From: Beroe ovata
Taxonomy: Eukaryota; Ctenophora; Nuda; Beroida; Beroidae
Reading direction: 5' to 3'
DNA length: 64,000 nucleotides
Assembly (NCBI GenBank): GCA_946803715.1
Contig: CAMPET010000040.1
Location: forward strand, 6,437-70,436
Positions within the stretch are counted from its first letter, which is position 1. Each line of letters starts with the position of its first letter. The notes under the pieces were generated by a model. The model made no database searches and was not told the DNA's origin. It saw nothing but the letters and a program-made list of their open reading frames with translations. Of this stretch, positions 21,989 through 33,791 are shown piece after piece. The position numbers and the translations under genes are program-made.

Positions 21989-22401
21989 CAATTCCCTCAT
22001 TGCACGTGGACCGCGGGGGTGGGGGTGTCTTGACAACTGGGTTATAATGACGTCATCATGGATACAGCTGCTGGGGTAGACGGTATTTTAATCATTTTAC
22101 TCACGAGTTTGCACTGCTTCATCAGTCTGGATTCCCAAACTCTAGGCCGTGAGGGTAGCGATATTTTCAAATCAGCGGTCAAATCATTGTCGCTAATGGA
22201 TAAGCCTCAACTCAACTTGATATCAATTCAGAAGCAGCCGATGCCTATTCACATTATTAGATTATTTTATCTGTGGAATCGAACAATAATAGAACGTCAT
22301 AAATGTTATATTACTATTCCTTATATCGACGTTGCAGCAAGTGTTTCTGATACAACTGCACGGTTCAAGTTCAACAATATCGGCATAATCATATCGACAG
22401 T
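21989..22401. other. ACTR10 3' region and upstream region of first Lys/Glu-rich gene
   Basis: A short spacer with no gene. The segment just before 22402 (ccttatatcgacgttgcagcaa and downstream to the ATG) recurs almost unchanged at about 23834-23904 before the second paralog, so it is probably shared promoter/5' UTR. Confidence 0.5.
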
Positions 22402-23466
22402 ATGAAGTTCACCCGGTTACTACTCATTTTCCTTGTGGTTATTGTTCTTGTACAGATGTGTGAAGCCGGAAAAAAGAAGAAGAAGGAAGGTGAAGATGGA
22501 AAGGAGGGGGAGATGGAAAAGGAAAAGGGGTCCGATGAAAAGAAGGAGAAAAAAGAGAAGAAGGAAAAAAAGTCTAAGGGGGAAGAGGAGCCGAAAGAGA
22601 AAAAGGATAAGGACAATAAAGACAAGGGTAAGAAAGACAAGGAAAGCAAGAAGGACAAGGATAAGAAAGACAGGGAAAGCAAGAAGGACAAGGAAAGCAA
22701 AAAGGACAAGAAGAAGGACAAGAAAACCAGTGACGAAGGCATAGTCGATAGAGAGTACTGGCACTCGAACAATAGCCACCGGGCATGGACGGAGGAAGAC
22801 AGCCCCCTGAACAATCCCCGGATTCTAGAAATATCCCACCAGTTGAAGGACTTCGTGGCAGAGAATGGAGAATACTTAGATTTGCACTCGGATATGTTGG
22901 CGGAGACATTGGACTCCCTGTTCAGGTTGCAGGGACAGTTGCTAGAGTTGGGAATACGGGTTGCTTATGTTTTGGGGGAAGACACCGCAAAGCACATGAC
23001 GAGCATTGTCCCTTTCAGCATGATCGGGGCACTGGTGGATACGAAGGATGGGGAAGATATTCCTCCCATCCTTACCTCCCAGTGCACGCTGGAGAGATGC
23101 ATGGATATGACGTTACGGTGGGTATGGGACGAGAGCAAAATCCTCACTAAAAATGACCTGGCGAAGGCGAGCCAGCCTGGTATCTTGGAGAGTCTTATGG
23201 ATGGATTTCTGGCGACATTCAGCCAGCTCTCACAGACCTTCTCTAAGCGGGATACTCAAGAGATATTGTGTTCTCGGTCCAAGTCCATCACCACAACAAA
23301 ACTGACTGTGGAAACGGAGTTATCCATGATTGAGGACGAAACGAAAGATTTTCTGAAGGAGCCAGAGAGGTATGGAGGTGGTTTTGCTGAACGAACATTG
23401 AAGAAAGCTTTTGATATGGTTAGAGGTAAAATGTTGATGAAGATGATTGATGATCTGTGTGGATAG
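22402..23466 (+). CDS. secreted Lys/Glu-rich protein, paralog 1 (intronless)
   Basis: 354 residues, not a family I recognise. A clear signal peptide (MKFTRLLLIFLVVIVLVQMC, cleavage near EA|GK) is followed by about 90 residues of highly charged Lys/Glu/Asp repeats (KKDKESKKDK-type). A folded-looking C-terminal part of about 230 residues begins near DREYW. It has cysteines in SQCTLERC, EILCSR and the terminal DLCG, and motifs NPRILEISHQLKDF, GEDIPPILTSQC and PERYGGGFAE. Being intronless is unusual here. The charged stretch suggests a mineral-, polyanion- or matrix-binding role, but that is speculation. It stands in tandem with a close paralog downstream. Confidence 0.85.
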   Translation: MKFTRLLLIFLVVIVLVQMCEAGKKKKKEGEDGKEGEMEKEKGSDEKKEKKEKKEKKSKGEEEPKEKKDKDNKDKGKKDKESKKDKDKKDRESKKDKESKKDKKKDKKTSDEGIVDREYWHSNNSHRAWTEEDSPLNNPRILEISHQLKDFVAENGEYLDLHSDMLAETLDSLFRLQGQLLELGIRVAYVLGEDTAKHMTSIVPFSMIGALVDTKDGEDIPPILTSQCTLERCMDMTLRWVWDESKILTKNDLAKASQPGILESLMDGFLATFSQLSQTFSKRDTQEILCSRSKSITTTKLTVETELSMIEDETKDFLKEPERYGGGFAERTLKKAFDMVRGKMLMKMIDDLCG

Positions 23467-23904
23467 AATTCTTACGATATCACAACTTAGAAGTTTTTTT
23501 TATGAAATTTGTTTTCTTAATTCTCGAGTTTTTCGTGAGATTTTGCGCTTATTTTTTGCAAACATGGTATCAAATTAGTAGCGAGATTTACATGTCATCA
23601 AAGTTTAACCAATTAGTAATCAAGTGATGCATATTGAACAGTAAAAGTTGCATTATCAGCTATTGCGTGTGATCACTTTCATGCGGTGCACTTTAATTTT
23701 CCATTTGACTGCATTAATTTGAAATGGATCACCCTCAATTCAATTATGAAGCAGCCTATGTTTATTTACATTATTAAGTAAGTGGAATTGAACAATGATA
23801 ATCCGAAGATTCGATTGTCCCAGAGGTAGTATTCCTTATATCGACGTTGCAGCAAGTGTTTCTGATACAACTGCACTGTTCAACAATATCGCTATATCGA
23901 CAGT
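23467..23904. other. spacer between the two Lys/Glu-rich paralogs
   Basis: AT-rich, no exon. Its last part (about 23720-23904) resembles the region upstream of paralog 1 (22220-22401), showing that the duplication unit included the promoter and 5' UTR. Confidence 0.6.
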
Positions 23905-24942
23905 ATGAAGTTCACCCGGTTACTACTCATTTTCCTTGTGGTTATTGTTCTCGTAGAGATATGTGAAGCCGGGAAAAAGAAGAAGAAGGAAGGGGAGGAA
24001 GAGGAGGAGGGGGAGATGGAAAAGGAAAAGGGGTCCAAGAAAAAGAAGGAGAAAAAAGAGAAGAAGGAAAAAAAGTCTAAGGGGGAAGAGGAGCCGAAAG
24101 AGAAAAAGGAAAAGGGCAAGAAAGACAAGGGTAAGAAAGACAAGGAAAGCAAGAAGGACAAGAAGAAGGACAAGAAAACCAGTGCCTCGACTTACAATCC
24201 CGAAGACATAGTGGACAGAGAATACTGGAACTCAGACAAGCTCCATCGAGAATGGACGGAGGAAGACAATCCCCTAAACAACCCCCGGATTCTAGAGATA
24301 TCCCACCAGTTGAAGGATTTTGTGGAAGAGAATTACAAACATATGAACTGGGATTCCCCCCTAGTATTTGACGTGCTGGACGACCTATTCGACATGCAGG
24401 GACAATACCTCGACATGGGGATGCCGATCGCCTATCTCATGGGAGATTCGACGATGAGTGACCCTGACTCCTGGGGGCTGTTGCCTGTGAACACCCTAGT
24501 CGGGGCACTGGTGGATACGAAGGGTGGGGAAGATATTCCCCCCATCCTAACCTCCCAGTGCACGATAGAGAAATGCTCTGAAACGACGTGGCAGTGGGTA
24601 ATAAACGAGGACAAACTTCTCACTCAAAATGACATGGCAAAGGCGGGCCAGCCTGGTATCCTGGAGAGTCTTATGGATGGATTTCTGGCGACATTCACCC
24701 AGCTCTCACAGACCTTCTCTAAGCGGGATACTCAAGAGATATTGTGTTCTCGGTCCAAGTCCATCACCACAACAAAACTGACTGTGGAAACGGAGTTATC
24801 CATGATTGAGGACGAAACGAAAGATTTTCTGAAGGAGCCAGAGAGGTATGGAGGTGGTTTTGCTGAAAAAACATTGAAGAAATCTTTCGATATGGTGAGA
24901 GGTAAAATGTTGATGAAGATGATTCATGGTTTGTGCGGATAG
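23905..24942 (+). CDS. secreted Lys/Glu-rich protein, paralog 2 (intronless)
   Basis: 345 residues with the same plan as its upstream neighbour: signal peptide MKFTRLLLIFLVVIVLVEIC, a Lys/Glu-rich stretch to about residue 92, then a C-terminal domain with the same four cysteines (SQCTIEKC, EILCSR, terminal GLCG). The signal, charged region and last roughly 90 residues are nearly identical to paralog 1, whereas about residues 130-200 differ strongly (EENYKHMNWDSPLVFDVLDD against AENGEYLDLHSDMLAETLDS). A poly(A) signal AATAAA lies at about 25197. Function unknown. Confidence 0.85.
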   Translation: MKFTRLLLIFLVVIVLVEICEAGKKKKKEGEEEEEGEMEKEKGSKKKKEKKEKKEKKSKGEEEPKEKKEKGKKDKGKKDKESKKDKKKDKKTSASTYNPEDIVDREYWNSDKLHREWTEEDNPLNNPRILEISHQLKDFVEENYKHMNWDSPLVFDVLDDLFDMQGQYLDMGMPIAYLMGDSTMSDPDSWGLLPVNTLVGALVDTKGGEDIPPILTSQCTIEKCSETTWQWVINEDKLLTQNDMAKAGQPGILESLMDGFLATFTQLSQTFSKRDTQEILCSRSKSITTTKLTVETELSMIEDETKDFLKEPERYGGGFAEKTLKKSFDMVRGKMLMKMIHGLCG

Positions 24943-25710
24943 AACCGTGACGTGGACCGCTTTTCGGTGTAGTTTTGAAGTCTTACATTTTTCATTACAT
25001 TCCGCTCCCTTTTTTCGTAATCACGGGACCAAAATGAAATAGTAGGTTTTCTATAATGATCACTATTAGTTTGTTGTATGATTCCATGATTGAAGAATAT
25101 ATATCCTTCATCATAGTCAAATATATTAACTGCTTAATTCAGTTTCAGTAAAATTCAGGATCAAATCATTTAAAATTGTGTTGAAATGAATTTTGAAATA
25201 AATATATTCATAACGACCAAACGCAATTGGTTGAATTATACACTCCAACGACAATCTAGATTATGAAAATTACGAGATTATGAAAATAGAAAATGGTCTT
25301 GAATTTTCAAGTTATCACATTGTGCCAAATCTGACAAAGCACCATAATATCTTTGACCAACAATCTAAAATATTCAAGAACGGAGATCCAATAACGAGAC
25401 GAGAGTAAAATTATGCAATTAAGACTGATAGAGAAAAGTTATTGTCTTGGCAATGACATAATTAACAGAAAAGTCGATTAAAATTATCAAAGAATGGATA
25501 ACAGAATTACAAATTTTCGTAGCATTTTGAAAATTAAAATGATTTCTCTAGACTCATCAGTCCTAGTCAAATCCTATTTATTGAGAAGTATATACATAAA
25601 TTTTCACTCTGAAGGCTCTCAATAAAATGTGTCCAGGAGCCGTGCGTTGCTAAGCAACATTGAATGTTGCTAACAACACGTATCCTAGCAACGCGCATGC
25701 TGCGTGTATA
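24943..25710. other. 3' UTR of paralog 2 and AT-rich spacer
   Basis: Low-complexity AT-rich sequence with AATAAA at about 25197-25202. No exon is supported. A small inverted repeat (gttgctaagcaacattgaatgttgc) lies near 25650. Confidence 0.5.
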
Positions 25711-26866
25711 ATGGTTGTCTTCAACTACGGTTTTCCTAACATAAATTTCCATTCCTATGTTCAGCCGCTTCTTCATCATCTCGTCAGCAACTCGAATGGA
25801 ATATCTCTCTTCCGTTCCAAGCTCTCCCTCACAGCACCACGCGTGACGTCACGCGACATGGTAACGCGTTGCCATGGTGATCCGTGGTATATATTGACAC
25901 GTGCAGCTCTCACGTGTAGTTGGTGTGCATGGTTACGGAGCAGCACTTGATTTTGCTGATGCAACTCAGTCTGGTACAGCCCTTCTTAAACATCCCCGTC
26001 ATATAGAATCCCCCGCGGGAACAGACGTTCAGACCACGGTTGTTGAGCTGAAAATGGGTGTTATAATTTTCCTGACATTATTATCCGATGAAAAGCTAAA
26101 TTTTAGCAACAGGAAATCGAAATTGCATCTGAATCAACTTTGATACGAAAAAGAATTATAGAGTTAAGTTTTAATATCCAGATTAAGAACTGTTTCAGAT
26201 TAAAAGATTGGATTAATAATTTGATTAATAATTAATTGAAAGTTAATTGGTATGGTTGCTATAGTTACCGGTCCCCGGAGCTCATCCCAGTAACAGTTAT
26301 CATAGGAAATGTCATCCGATGGCTTGATGCAGTGGAGATATGCCAGTGCTGTCAGCGATCTGTCCCTCACCTTATGAGCATGGAGTCGCAGTCCTGCAAA
26401 GATGAGTTGATTAGGTAATTAATTATGTAATCAGTTATAGTTGGATGCTTGCAATTTCTTTCAAGGAAGTGGCAAAGATCTCTTCGTTTTTTATATGGGG
26501 AACAGTAAATGAGATTGGGCAATCATTTTCTATGCTTCACGAAAGGTCCGAATATTTGTTCTGTGTTTGACCCTAAGATGAAGATCGAAGAGATGGCATT
26601 TCTATGTTCATGCCACGCCCTTAATTGTCTTGTTATCACCATGGCAGCAGCTAATTGGCCCTAGTTAACACCAATCATTGCGCCTCTTGATGCCTCATTG
26701 CTCTGATGCATCATTACTCTACCAATCAATATCTCAATTAATGTATTCTCTTTCCAGCTGGGATATAAATAAAAATAGCACATTTTTCTCTCTTTTGACA
26801 TTATATTTATAACAACATCGACAATATCGCAGGGCACATAAGCGCTATCCCAGAGAAGAGATTTAG
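25711..26866 (+). CDS. unrecognised spliced gene (4 candidate exons)
   Basis: Candidate exons: 25711-25876, 25920-26057, 26291-26414 and 26833-26866 (stop TAG). They have GT-AG borders and matching phases (1,1,2), giving about 153 residues. The two middle exons look truly coding (HGYGAALDFADATQSGTALL and IRWLDAVEICQCCQRSVPHL, with CxxC-like cysteines). The first exon and its start are weaker: intron 1 would be only 43 nt. No signal peptide is obvious and I recognise no family. The gene converges with the minus-strand astacin gene, whose last exon ends at 26918, leaving about 50 bp between them. Confidence 0.4.
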
Positions 26867-26917
26867 CATTGGAATAGGGGAGAAAGATCGGATTCTATCG
26901 TAAGTCGATTCTTAGAT

Positions 26918-29900
26918 CTAAGCCATCTTATCATATATTATATACGTTTCTTGGTTGGGACGTAATTCAAGGTTGAGAGGGGGTAAAGAGGGTTGTTCTG
27001 GGGGGGGTATAAAAGTAATCAAAATGATCTGCCCTATGATTGTATCAAAACCATGCTGAATAACTTCAAGATAGCGTGAATCCATCGTGACATAATGAGG
27101 TCCTGAAAAACATGCCGCCATGCTTCTATAAGAGGGATGGATTTTGAATGGAACAAGGGATGCCACCTACAATAGCATTGTATTTCTTGAGATGGTGAAA
27201 TCATATTAAAGTGTGGCTTGGAATCTCATCCAATTAAATGAATTTTAGTAGTCAAACCCATGCTTTGAGCCAACGAAATGTATCCGATCGATGCATTCGA
27301 TATAATTCTATCGATCGGATAGATCCACATCTCACAATACAGTATACACACTCACTGTACCTGTCCTAGATTGGGTTATTCCATATCCTATAGAGGAAAT
27401 CAGGTAATTAGTTAATCAGCTAATTGGTTAATCAGCTAATCTGGTCGATTTGATCCGAAACAATCGGCTCAATTCCTATCATAAATCGTGATTTTGGTTG
27501 TATTCGATTGGAAAATCAGGTAATTAATTCATTAATTGGTAAGGTATCCAGCTTTCAGCAGCCATGCAGTATGATCATAAAGTCCTAATATATATTTTTT
27601 CAACAATCCAAAACAAACTTTTGACGACTAACTCCAGCATCTTATCATAGATCTTATCATTTGTCAGCATGATCTCCTAACAGAGTCTATAAGACAAGAG
27701 TCGATGACGTAGTTGACACACACACACACACAGCTTACCTTGTACAAAATAGCCATCGTGACACTCAGTGGGTCCACTTCTCATTATTGACTTGATGGAA
27801 GTACGGTACACTATGCCTTGTACTGAGGGGACGAGTTTATAGTGTGAAGATGTGGAGAGGTTGAGTTGAGCATTAATTATTAATTAATTAATTAATTATC
27901 AATTATTACTAAGCGAAAAGAGGGCATTTTGCTCTGGATAGTATCAATGAAACCTAAAAATAACATGGGATAGGTTGAGAGTTCAAATAATATATGTGCA
28001 CTCAATTATTTTTTGATTCTTGCATCTACTAAGCGAAAAGAGGACATTTTTTGGGGTTAATAAACTCTGTTGCTAGCATAACCTATTCACAGACAAAACT
28101 TACCAGTTGAGTTTCGTAGTTGGCAGCACTCAACCGATCGGATAGCTTTAAGATTATTCCTTCGTCCCACCTTCTCAAACCCAATCATAGCTTCGTACTT
28201 CTGCTTGCATCCTGATGAATGAGGATCATTGGGACATTGTTGTTTTTGAACTACCTGCAAATCACCATAACAACCTACCATAGCAACCAAAATGTAGCAA
28301 CACTGTAATGTACGATGGTTTTATATCATTTCATGAAATGTGGGAGCATATCTTATTATTGTGATTGATAGTGATCTCTGATATACTATAATGATCAATC
28401 TTATCGATCTTATTTCGAATTAATTAAAGAATGGCACTCGTCGATGTCAATCATCAGTGGTAATTCTGCTGATTACAGTTCACCTTCGTTTCACTCGACC
28501 CTTCCTTTTCTCTCTACCCCGACATAGAGTTTATATCTGAAGATCGAACCAAAGCATTTCCTTGTGTTTGACAGCACTCACCGATATACGTTTTCTCCGA
28601 TTGCATTACAAACTGTTGCTGGCATTGGAGCTGAGGACCGAAGTTCCATTTTCGGCACACGGGCTCGTAACGCTTCCCCTTTCCGTAGACGCTCATCACC
28701 TAACGAGGAAAGACATGTGAATGGTCAGTAGTCACGTGAATGGTTATAATTGGTCACGTACTCAGTTATGGTTGGTCATTGAGTCGCATGTTTTGCTCGA
28801 TCCAGCAGTTCGTTGATTATGTTTTTACTAAAGCGGTTGCCATGGAAACACTGTAACAGAAACGTCATCATCGTTACACGTTGTGTTATAACGTACCTGA
28901 CTCATATCTGTGTTATCACAAGTTGAGACAGCGATCATGTAGTTCCGTTTAAATGGTTTCCATGAAGTGTTGATGCACTTGTTGAGCGCTAGATTCTTCA
29001 GAAACCCTGGGAATTCGGTATTGCAAATTCCACAATTTGAATTCCGAGATTATCGAAGTTAGTTCCATCATGAATGAGAGAAGGAATTTTGATTATTGAG
29101 ATTGAGCGCGGAACTAGGTTTTTGATTGCATGGTTTTTCAAAGAAATGAGGATAAAAATATGTGTGTTTACAAACTTTACTCTATATTTTTTCGGCATTT
29201 TTTCAAAGTTCAGTTTGCAAATTCTGGTCCAATGCCCAGCTTTCTCTCTGCGGTATACAGCTCGGAGCCAGGAATTTCATGTTGTCTCTTGCCGGTGTCT
29301 ATCAAGGTTTTGAGAAGCCCAGGAATGATAATGATTCAGCGCTTCAAATATATGTCACTATGCACATAATCTGATGTTTGATTGATGAATTCTTTGGTGT
29401 AGGTACACCTACAAAAACTTGTGTACCAGGTTTCGCGTGTGTGTGTGTGTGGGTTGTTACGAAAATTCGAGAGTAATCGAGAGATTGTAATGTGTTTTGG
29501 AGGTTTTCCTTCAGCTTTGGAGTTTGGAGCACGGAAATTCTGGATTTGTGACTAAAGAAGAAGTACCTTCTCTCATCATTACCTACCGTTCACGTACTCA
29601 CTACCCACACATTTCCCCGCCCCTCCCAAGTAACTCATTTGCCCTTCATCTACCCTCGTATATCAATGACCCCCTGCTGACCCCATGGTGACCCCATGGT
29701 GACCCATCCACTTACCCCCAGTACAAATCCACTTCTGTTTATCGTCGTTTCTGTCACAGTGTGACATCTTGATAGGTACATCTTCCGACCCTCCGACCGT
29801 GTGGTTATCTTGTACCGAGAGACAGAGAGTGTTTCCTGGCGGGGAATTGTTGTCATGGTGATGTGTGTCAAGGTGTCACGAGGTAGTGACGTCACCAAAC

Positions 29901-30769
29901 ATTGGCGTGTCATCATTTGATTATAGGGTTGTGACTTGTGATGTTTGTTAAGTATGTTTCCGTTGCCATGACGACATAGTATTGTAACTATTCGGCGTGA
30001 CACTGCCTATTTAGCGTAATGTCATTCATGGTGACTCGGTAAAATGAGACGGTGGTCATGATGACATTTCAATGTCTGTCAAGTGTCAAATAGACACTTT
30101 GTGACTGATGTCATACTTTTTGCCGTCATGGTGACTCGTGGGATGCCACTGCATCGTGGGATGCCATTGCAGCCCTCAATTATAATCGATACTTCAAAAA
30201 CTCCCAAGCAGTTTTTTTACCAACAATGGCATATTGGGTCATTTTCGCAGCATCAAGAGTTCCAGATCTAGTCAAGCAAGTTTTCCATCTTTGTAATTTC
30301 TCAAGAATGAACTGCCTACTATATCAAATCGAGGTTCTCACACATAGCACACAATACACACATGTATATCTCGGGTAAAACCATATTTTGAGTGTCTCGG
30401 GGAAGAGAAAGTGTGTGTGTGTGTGTGTGTGNNNNNNNNNNNNNNNNNNNNNNNNNNNNNNNNNNNNNNNNNNNNNNNNNNNNNNNNNNNNNNNNNNNNN
30501 NNNNNNNNNNNNNNNNNNNNNNNNNNNNNNNNNNNNNNNNNNNNNNNNNNNNNNNNNNNNNNNNNNNNNNNNNNNNNNNNNNNNNNNNNNNNNNNNNNNN
30601 NNNNNNNNNNNNNNNNNNNNNNNNNNNNNNNNNNNNNNNNNNNNNNNNNNNNNNNNNNNNNNNNNNNNNNNNNNNNNNNNNNNNNNNNNNNNNNNNNNNN
30701 NNNNNNNNNNNNNNNNNNNNNNNNNNNNNNNNNNNNNNNNNNNNNNNNNNNNNNNNNNNNNNNNNNNNN

Positions 30770-30800
<31 letters not shown>

Positions 30801-32608
30801 GTACTGATTCATTATTCAACCCTAGTCCTGGCACCATGTCGCCAGGTCGGAAACGATCATGTCGATATACGACGATGGCAATAGAGAAAGACGCATCTCA
30901 TCTAGCTTTCGCCAGAAAAACAAGCAAAAACAGAGACTCTGCTGATCCGTGCATGTTGAAATTTTGCTCCGTTTTTTTTGGTGAGGTGCGTGAATGGAAA
31001 AACTCGTCGTGATTTGCGGAGGGCGGCGTCAGAGCGCTCCTCAGCTCGATTGCGCGGCGCGGGTTCCATGTTTTTCGTAACACCCGCGATCATCATGCCA
31101 GTATATATTTTGTTGACAGAGATGTCAACTGACCTCTTGTAGAGGAGACAAAGTCATGTGGTGGTGGTAGGTACCAACCCAAAATCCTCCAAAAAATGGA
31201 ACGTGTCTATTTCTCATAATATATGTCGGTATAAATGTGGCCTGTCATATATATGACTTGTGTGTATGTGTGTGTGTGTGTGGCAATGTTGTAGCAGAAA
31301 TCAGTGGATGCTTTATCTGCATCGAGTTTTCAGTTAAAATTCTTGGAAATGTGTTACACGAGAAATGTGGCATGAGATTGACGTTTGTTCTGCGTGGGAA
31401 AAGAGGCTTCAAATATTCAGATTAGAATGCCATCTCATGAGTAGCTGAAAATTGAACGTTTATGTAAGGGTGGTTCAAAATAAACCGACAATTTTATAAA
31501 GATCATTCGACCACATAACTGCTGACTCTATCAAACTTTGGAGGCTTATTATTAAACTTTGCGACTTTAAACACACAGCTTAGAGTTGCCGAGAATTTGG
31601 AAACACCATGGATGACCACTTTTTTCGATGATCTCGTTGATTTCATGATCTGATAAACGGATGTTTTTCACGGAAATAATGCGAGAGATGATCTAAAGTG
31701 ACTCGCTGTGAGTTAAGTATGATGTAACGCGGAATTAAGTCACTTCAGAGGAGTGCACATCATGAAAACTGTACGGAGAAAATGTATCATTAAGTTAGTC
31801 GTGGTGATAGGGGTACGGAATACCCAACTTCTTGAATACCCAACAATTCTGTTGGGTAATGGGAATTCGCGACATTGGGTATTCGCGACATTTGGTGTTC
31901 TAGAAGTTGGGTATTCCGTACTGTCACTGTAATGTGGTAGCTACCTTCATTCCTAAGCTGGTAATAGTCGGTCCAACTCCACTTGAGGCTGCTTTTCGAT
32001 AGCGAACACATGGTGACTAGAACTTGATTCCCTGAGGATGAAAAAGGGTGAAATTCATAGCGCAAGGAAAACAGAGTTTAGGTAAAAGGGTAAATCGAGT
32101 CCTCTCTAAAATTTGTTAAGCAGATTTTGACTAAATGAACTAAATGACATGCTGATTATCTGTTTTTAAATACTCCATTCACTGAGCAGAATACCTGCCC
32201 ATCAAATCTCGCCCCAAACTATCAAATTACCCTTGAAAAGAGTTGAATTCTTCCACATAACCTCTAATTACCTTCACTCCATCCCTTCTGACCACATATG
32301 TTATTACATTAGGTCAATCAATGTCAAGCTTGCTGTCGCAATACTATATACCACACTTTATACTACTCCTTCATAATGTAAATCTCCGCCCATCCCCCCC
32401 CCTCTTCGTATTCCCTCTCTCTCAAATGTATGATACTTTGAGTGGATGTAGGTGGCTTTTAGGGGAGCAGTCATGGCTGCATACGGTCGTCGTTAATATG
32501 GAAGTAAGTGTGTACCAAGGGGGTGACAGATTGATATACATGACACGGTACACTTTAGATTTCGGTACGAGGGCCAAAGAAAGGCGCATAGTTTGTACTT
32601 TGTGTGTA

Positions 32609-32639
<31 letters not shown>

Positions 32640-33757
32640 ATGTGTGTGTGTTTGTGTACGTGTGTGTGTATGTGTGTATGTGGTTTCTACAGACACATCA
32701 ATCAGTGGCATGGTGCTCGGAGCCACCGCTCATTATCTGGTGCTATTTTCACCAATTTCTGTTTGTGCCGAGTAACACTGAAGGAGGAGATGGGGCAACG
32801 GTAAAAAACACACACACGCACACCTAATTGCATGTAAATGGGAGTCTGCTTCTACTGTCTGGTTAGCATGAGTGTCGGCATAGGATACATCAGCTATAAC
32901 AGATGTGAGATGGTTCGCCATATCATGAGCTCAAAATGGACACATCTTCCCCCACAAACTCATGGTTGCATGATGATCGTTATTCGAGGAAATCTAAATT
33001 TAGGGCACTCGATATACGATCTAAATTAAGGACAGGGTTAATATCGTTGTTTTCGGGATATGTGGTTATCATCGCTCGTGGTCACTGGACACCCGTTCAG
33101 TCAGCGCCCTCCCCATCGCGTATCATGATGGTTATCATCCTTCCCTGTCACCCTCTCTCCAACTCTCACTCTCTCGTTGAATACTGTCGTACGGTCCGCC
33201 TATAAGATTATTCCTCACTCCCAGTAACTTCGCTCGTCCAGCAACAGTTTTATACCTATCAGTCGCATTCTCTCTTTGTTCCTTCTCCTGCCTTACCCCC
33301 TATTGATTCATGCCCTAATCTCTTCCCCCCTCCAAAGCTGCTGATTCATCCCCCAAATCGATCATCTCCACCACTCTCTGCCTGTCCGAGTCTTACTCTC
33401 CATGACGTGTTCACCCTAACCCCGAGTCCCCCCTCCCTTTAACGCTGAATCCCCATCACCCCAAGTCTCCCCTCCCTCCTCTCTCTCTCCCCCCACTCCC
33501 TGAGTCTCCCATCTCTCCGCTGACTCTCCATCGTACCGAGTCTTCTCCCCTCTCCTCCATGCCCGAACTCCTCTGTCCCCTCCATGACCCAATCCTCTCT
33601 CGACTCTCTCTATCCAGCTGAGCGTGGCCCACGCGCGCGCTCCGCACCCCCGCAACGTGACATGGTCACCCTCCAAAACTCCACCCGAGAAGCATGACTC
33701 GACCACGGAGCCGAGTTTATACCCAGGTGGAATCCGAGCCGTGATTCGAACTCTAAA

Positions 33758-33791
<34 letters not shown>

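Noticed and set aside
22389-22814. Minus-strand and other-frame open frames across the Lys/Glu-rich genes (Ser/Phe/Leu-rich or Arg-rich)
   Set aside because: Shadows of the low-complexity AAG/GAA repeats of the real plus-strand genes.
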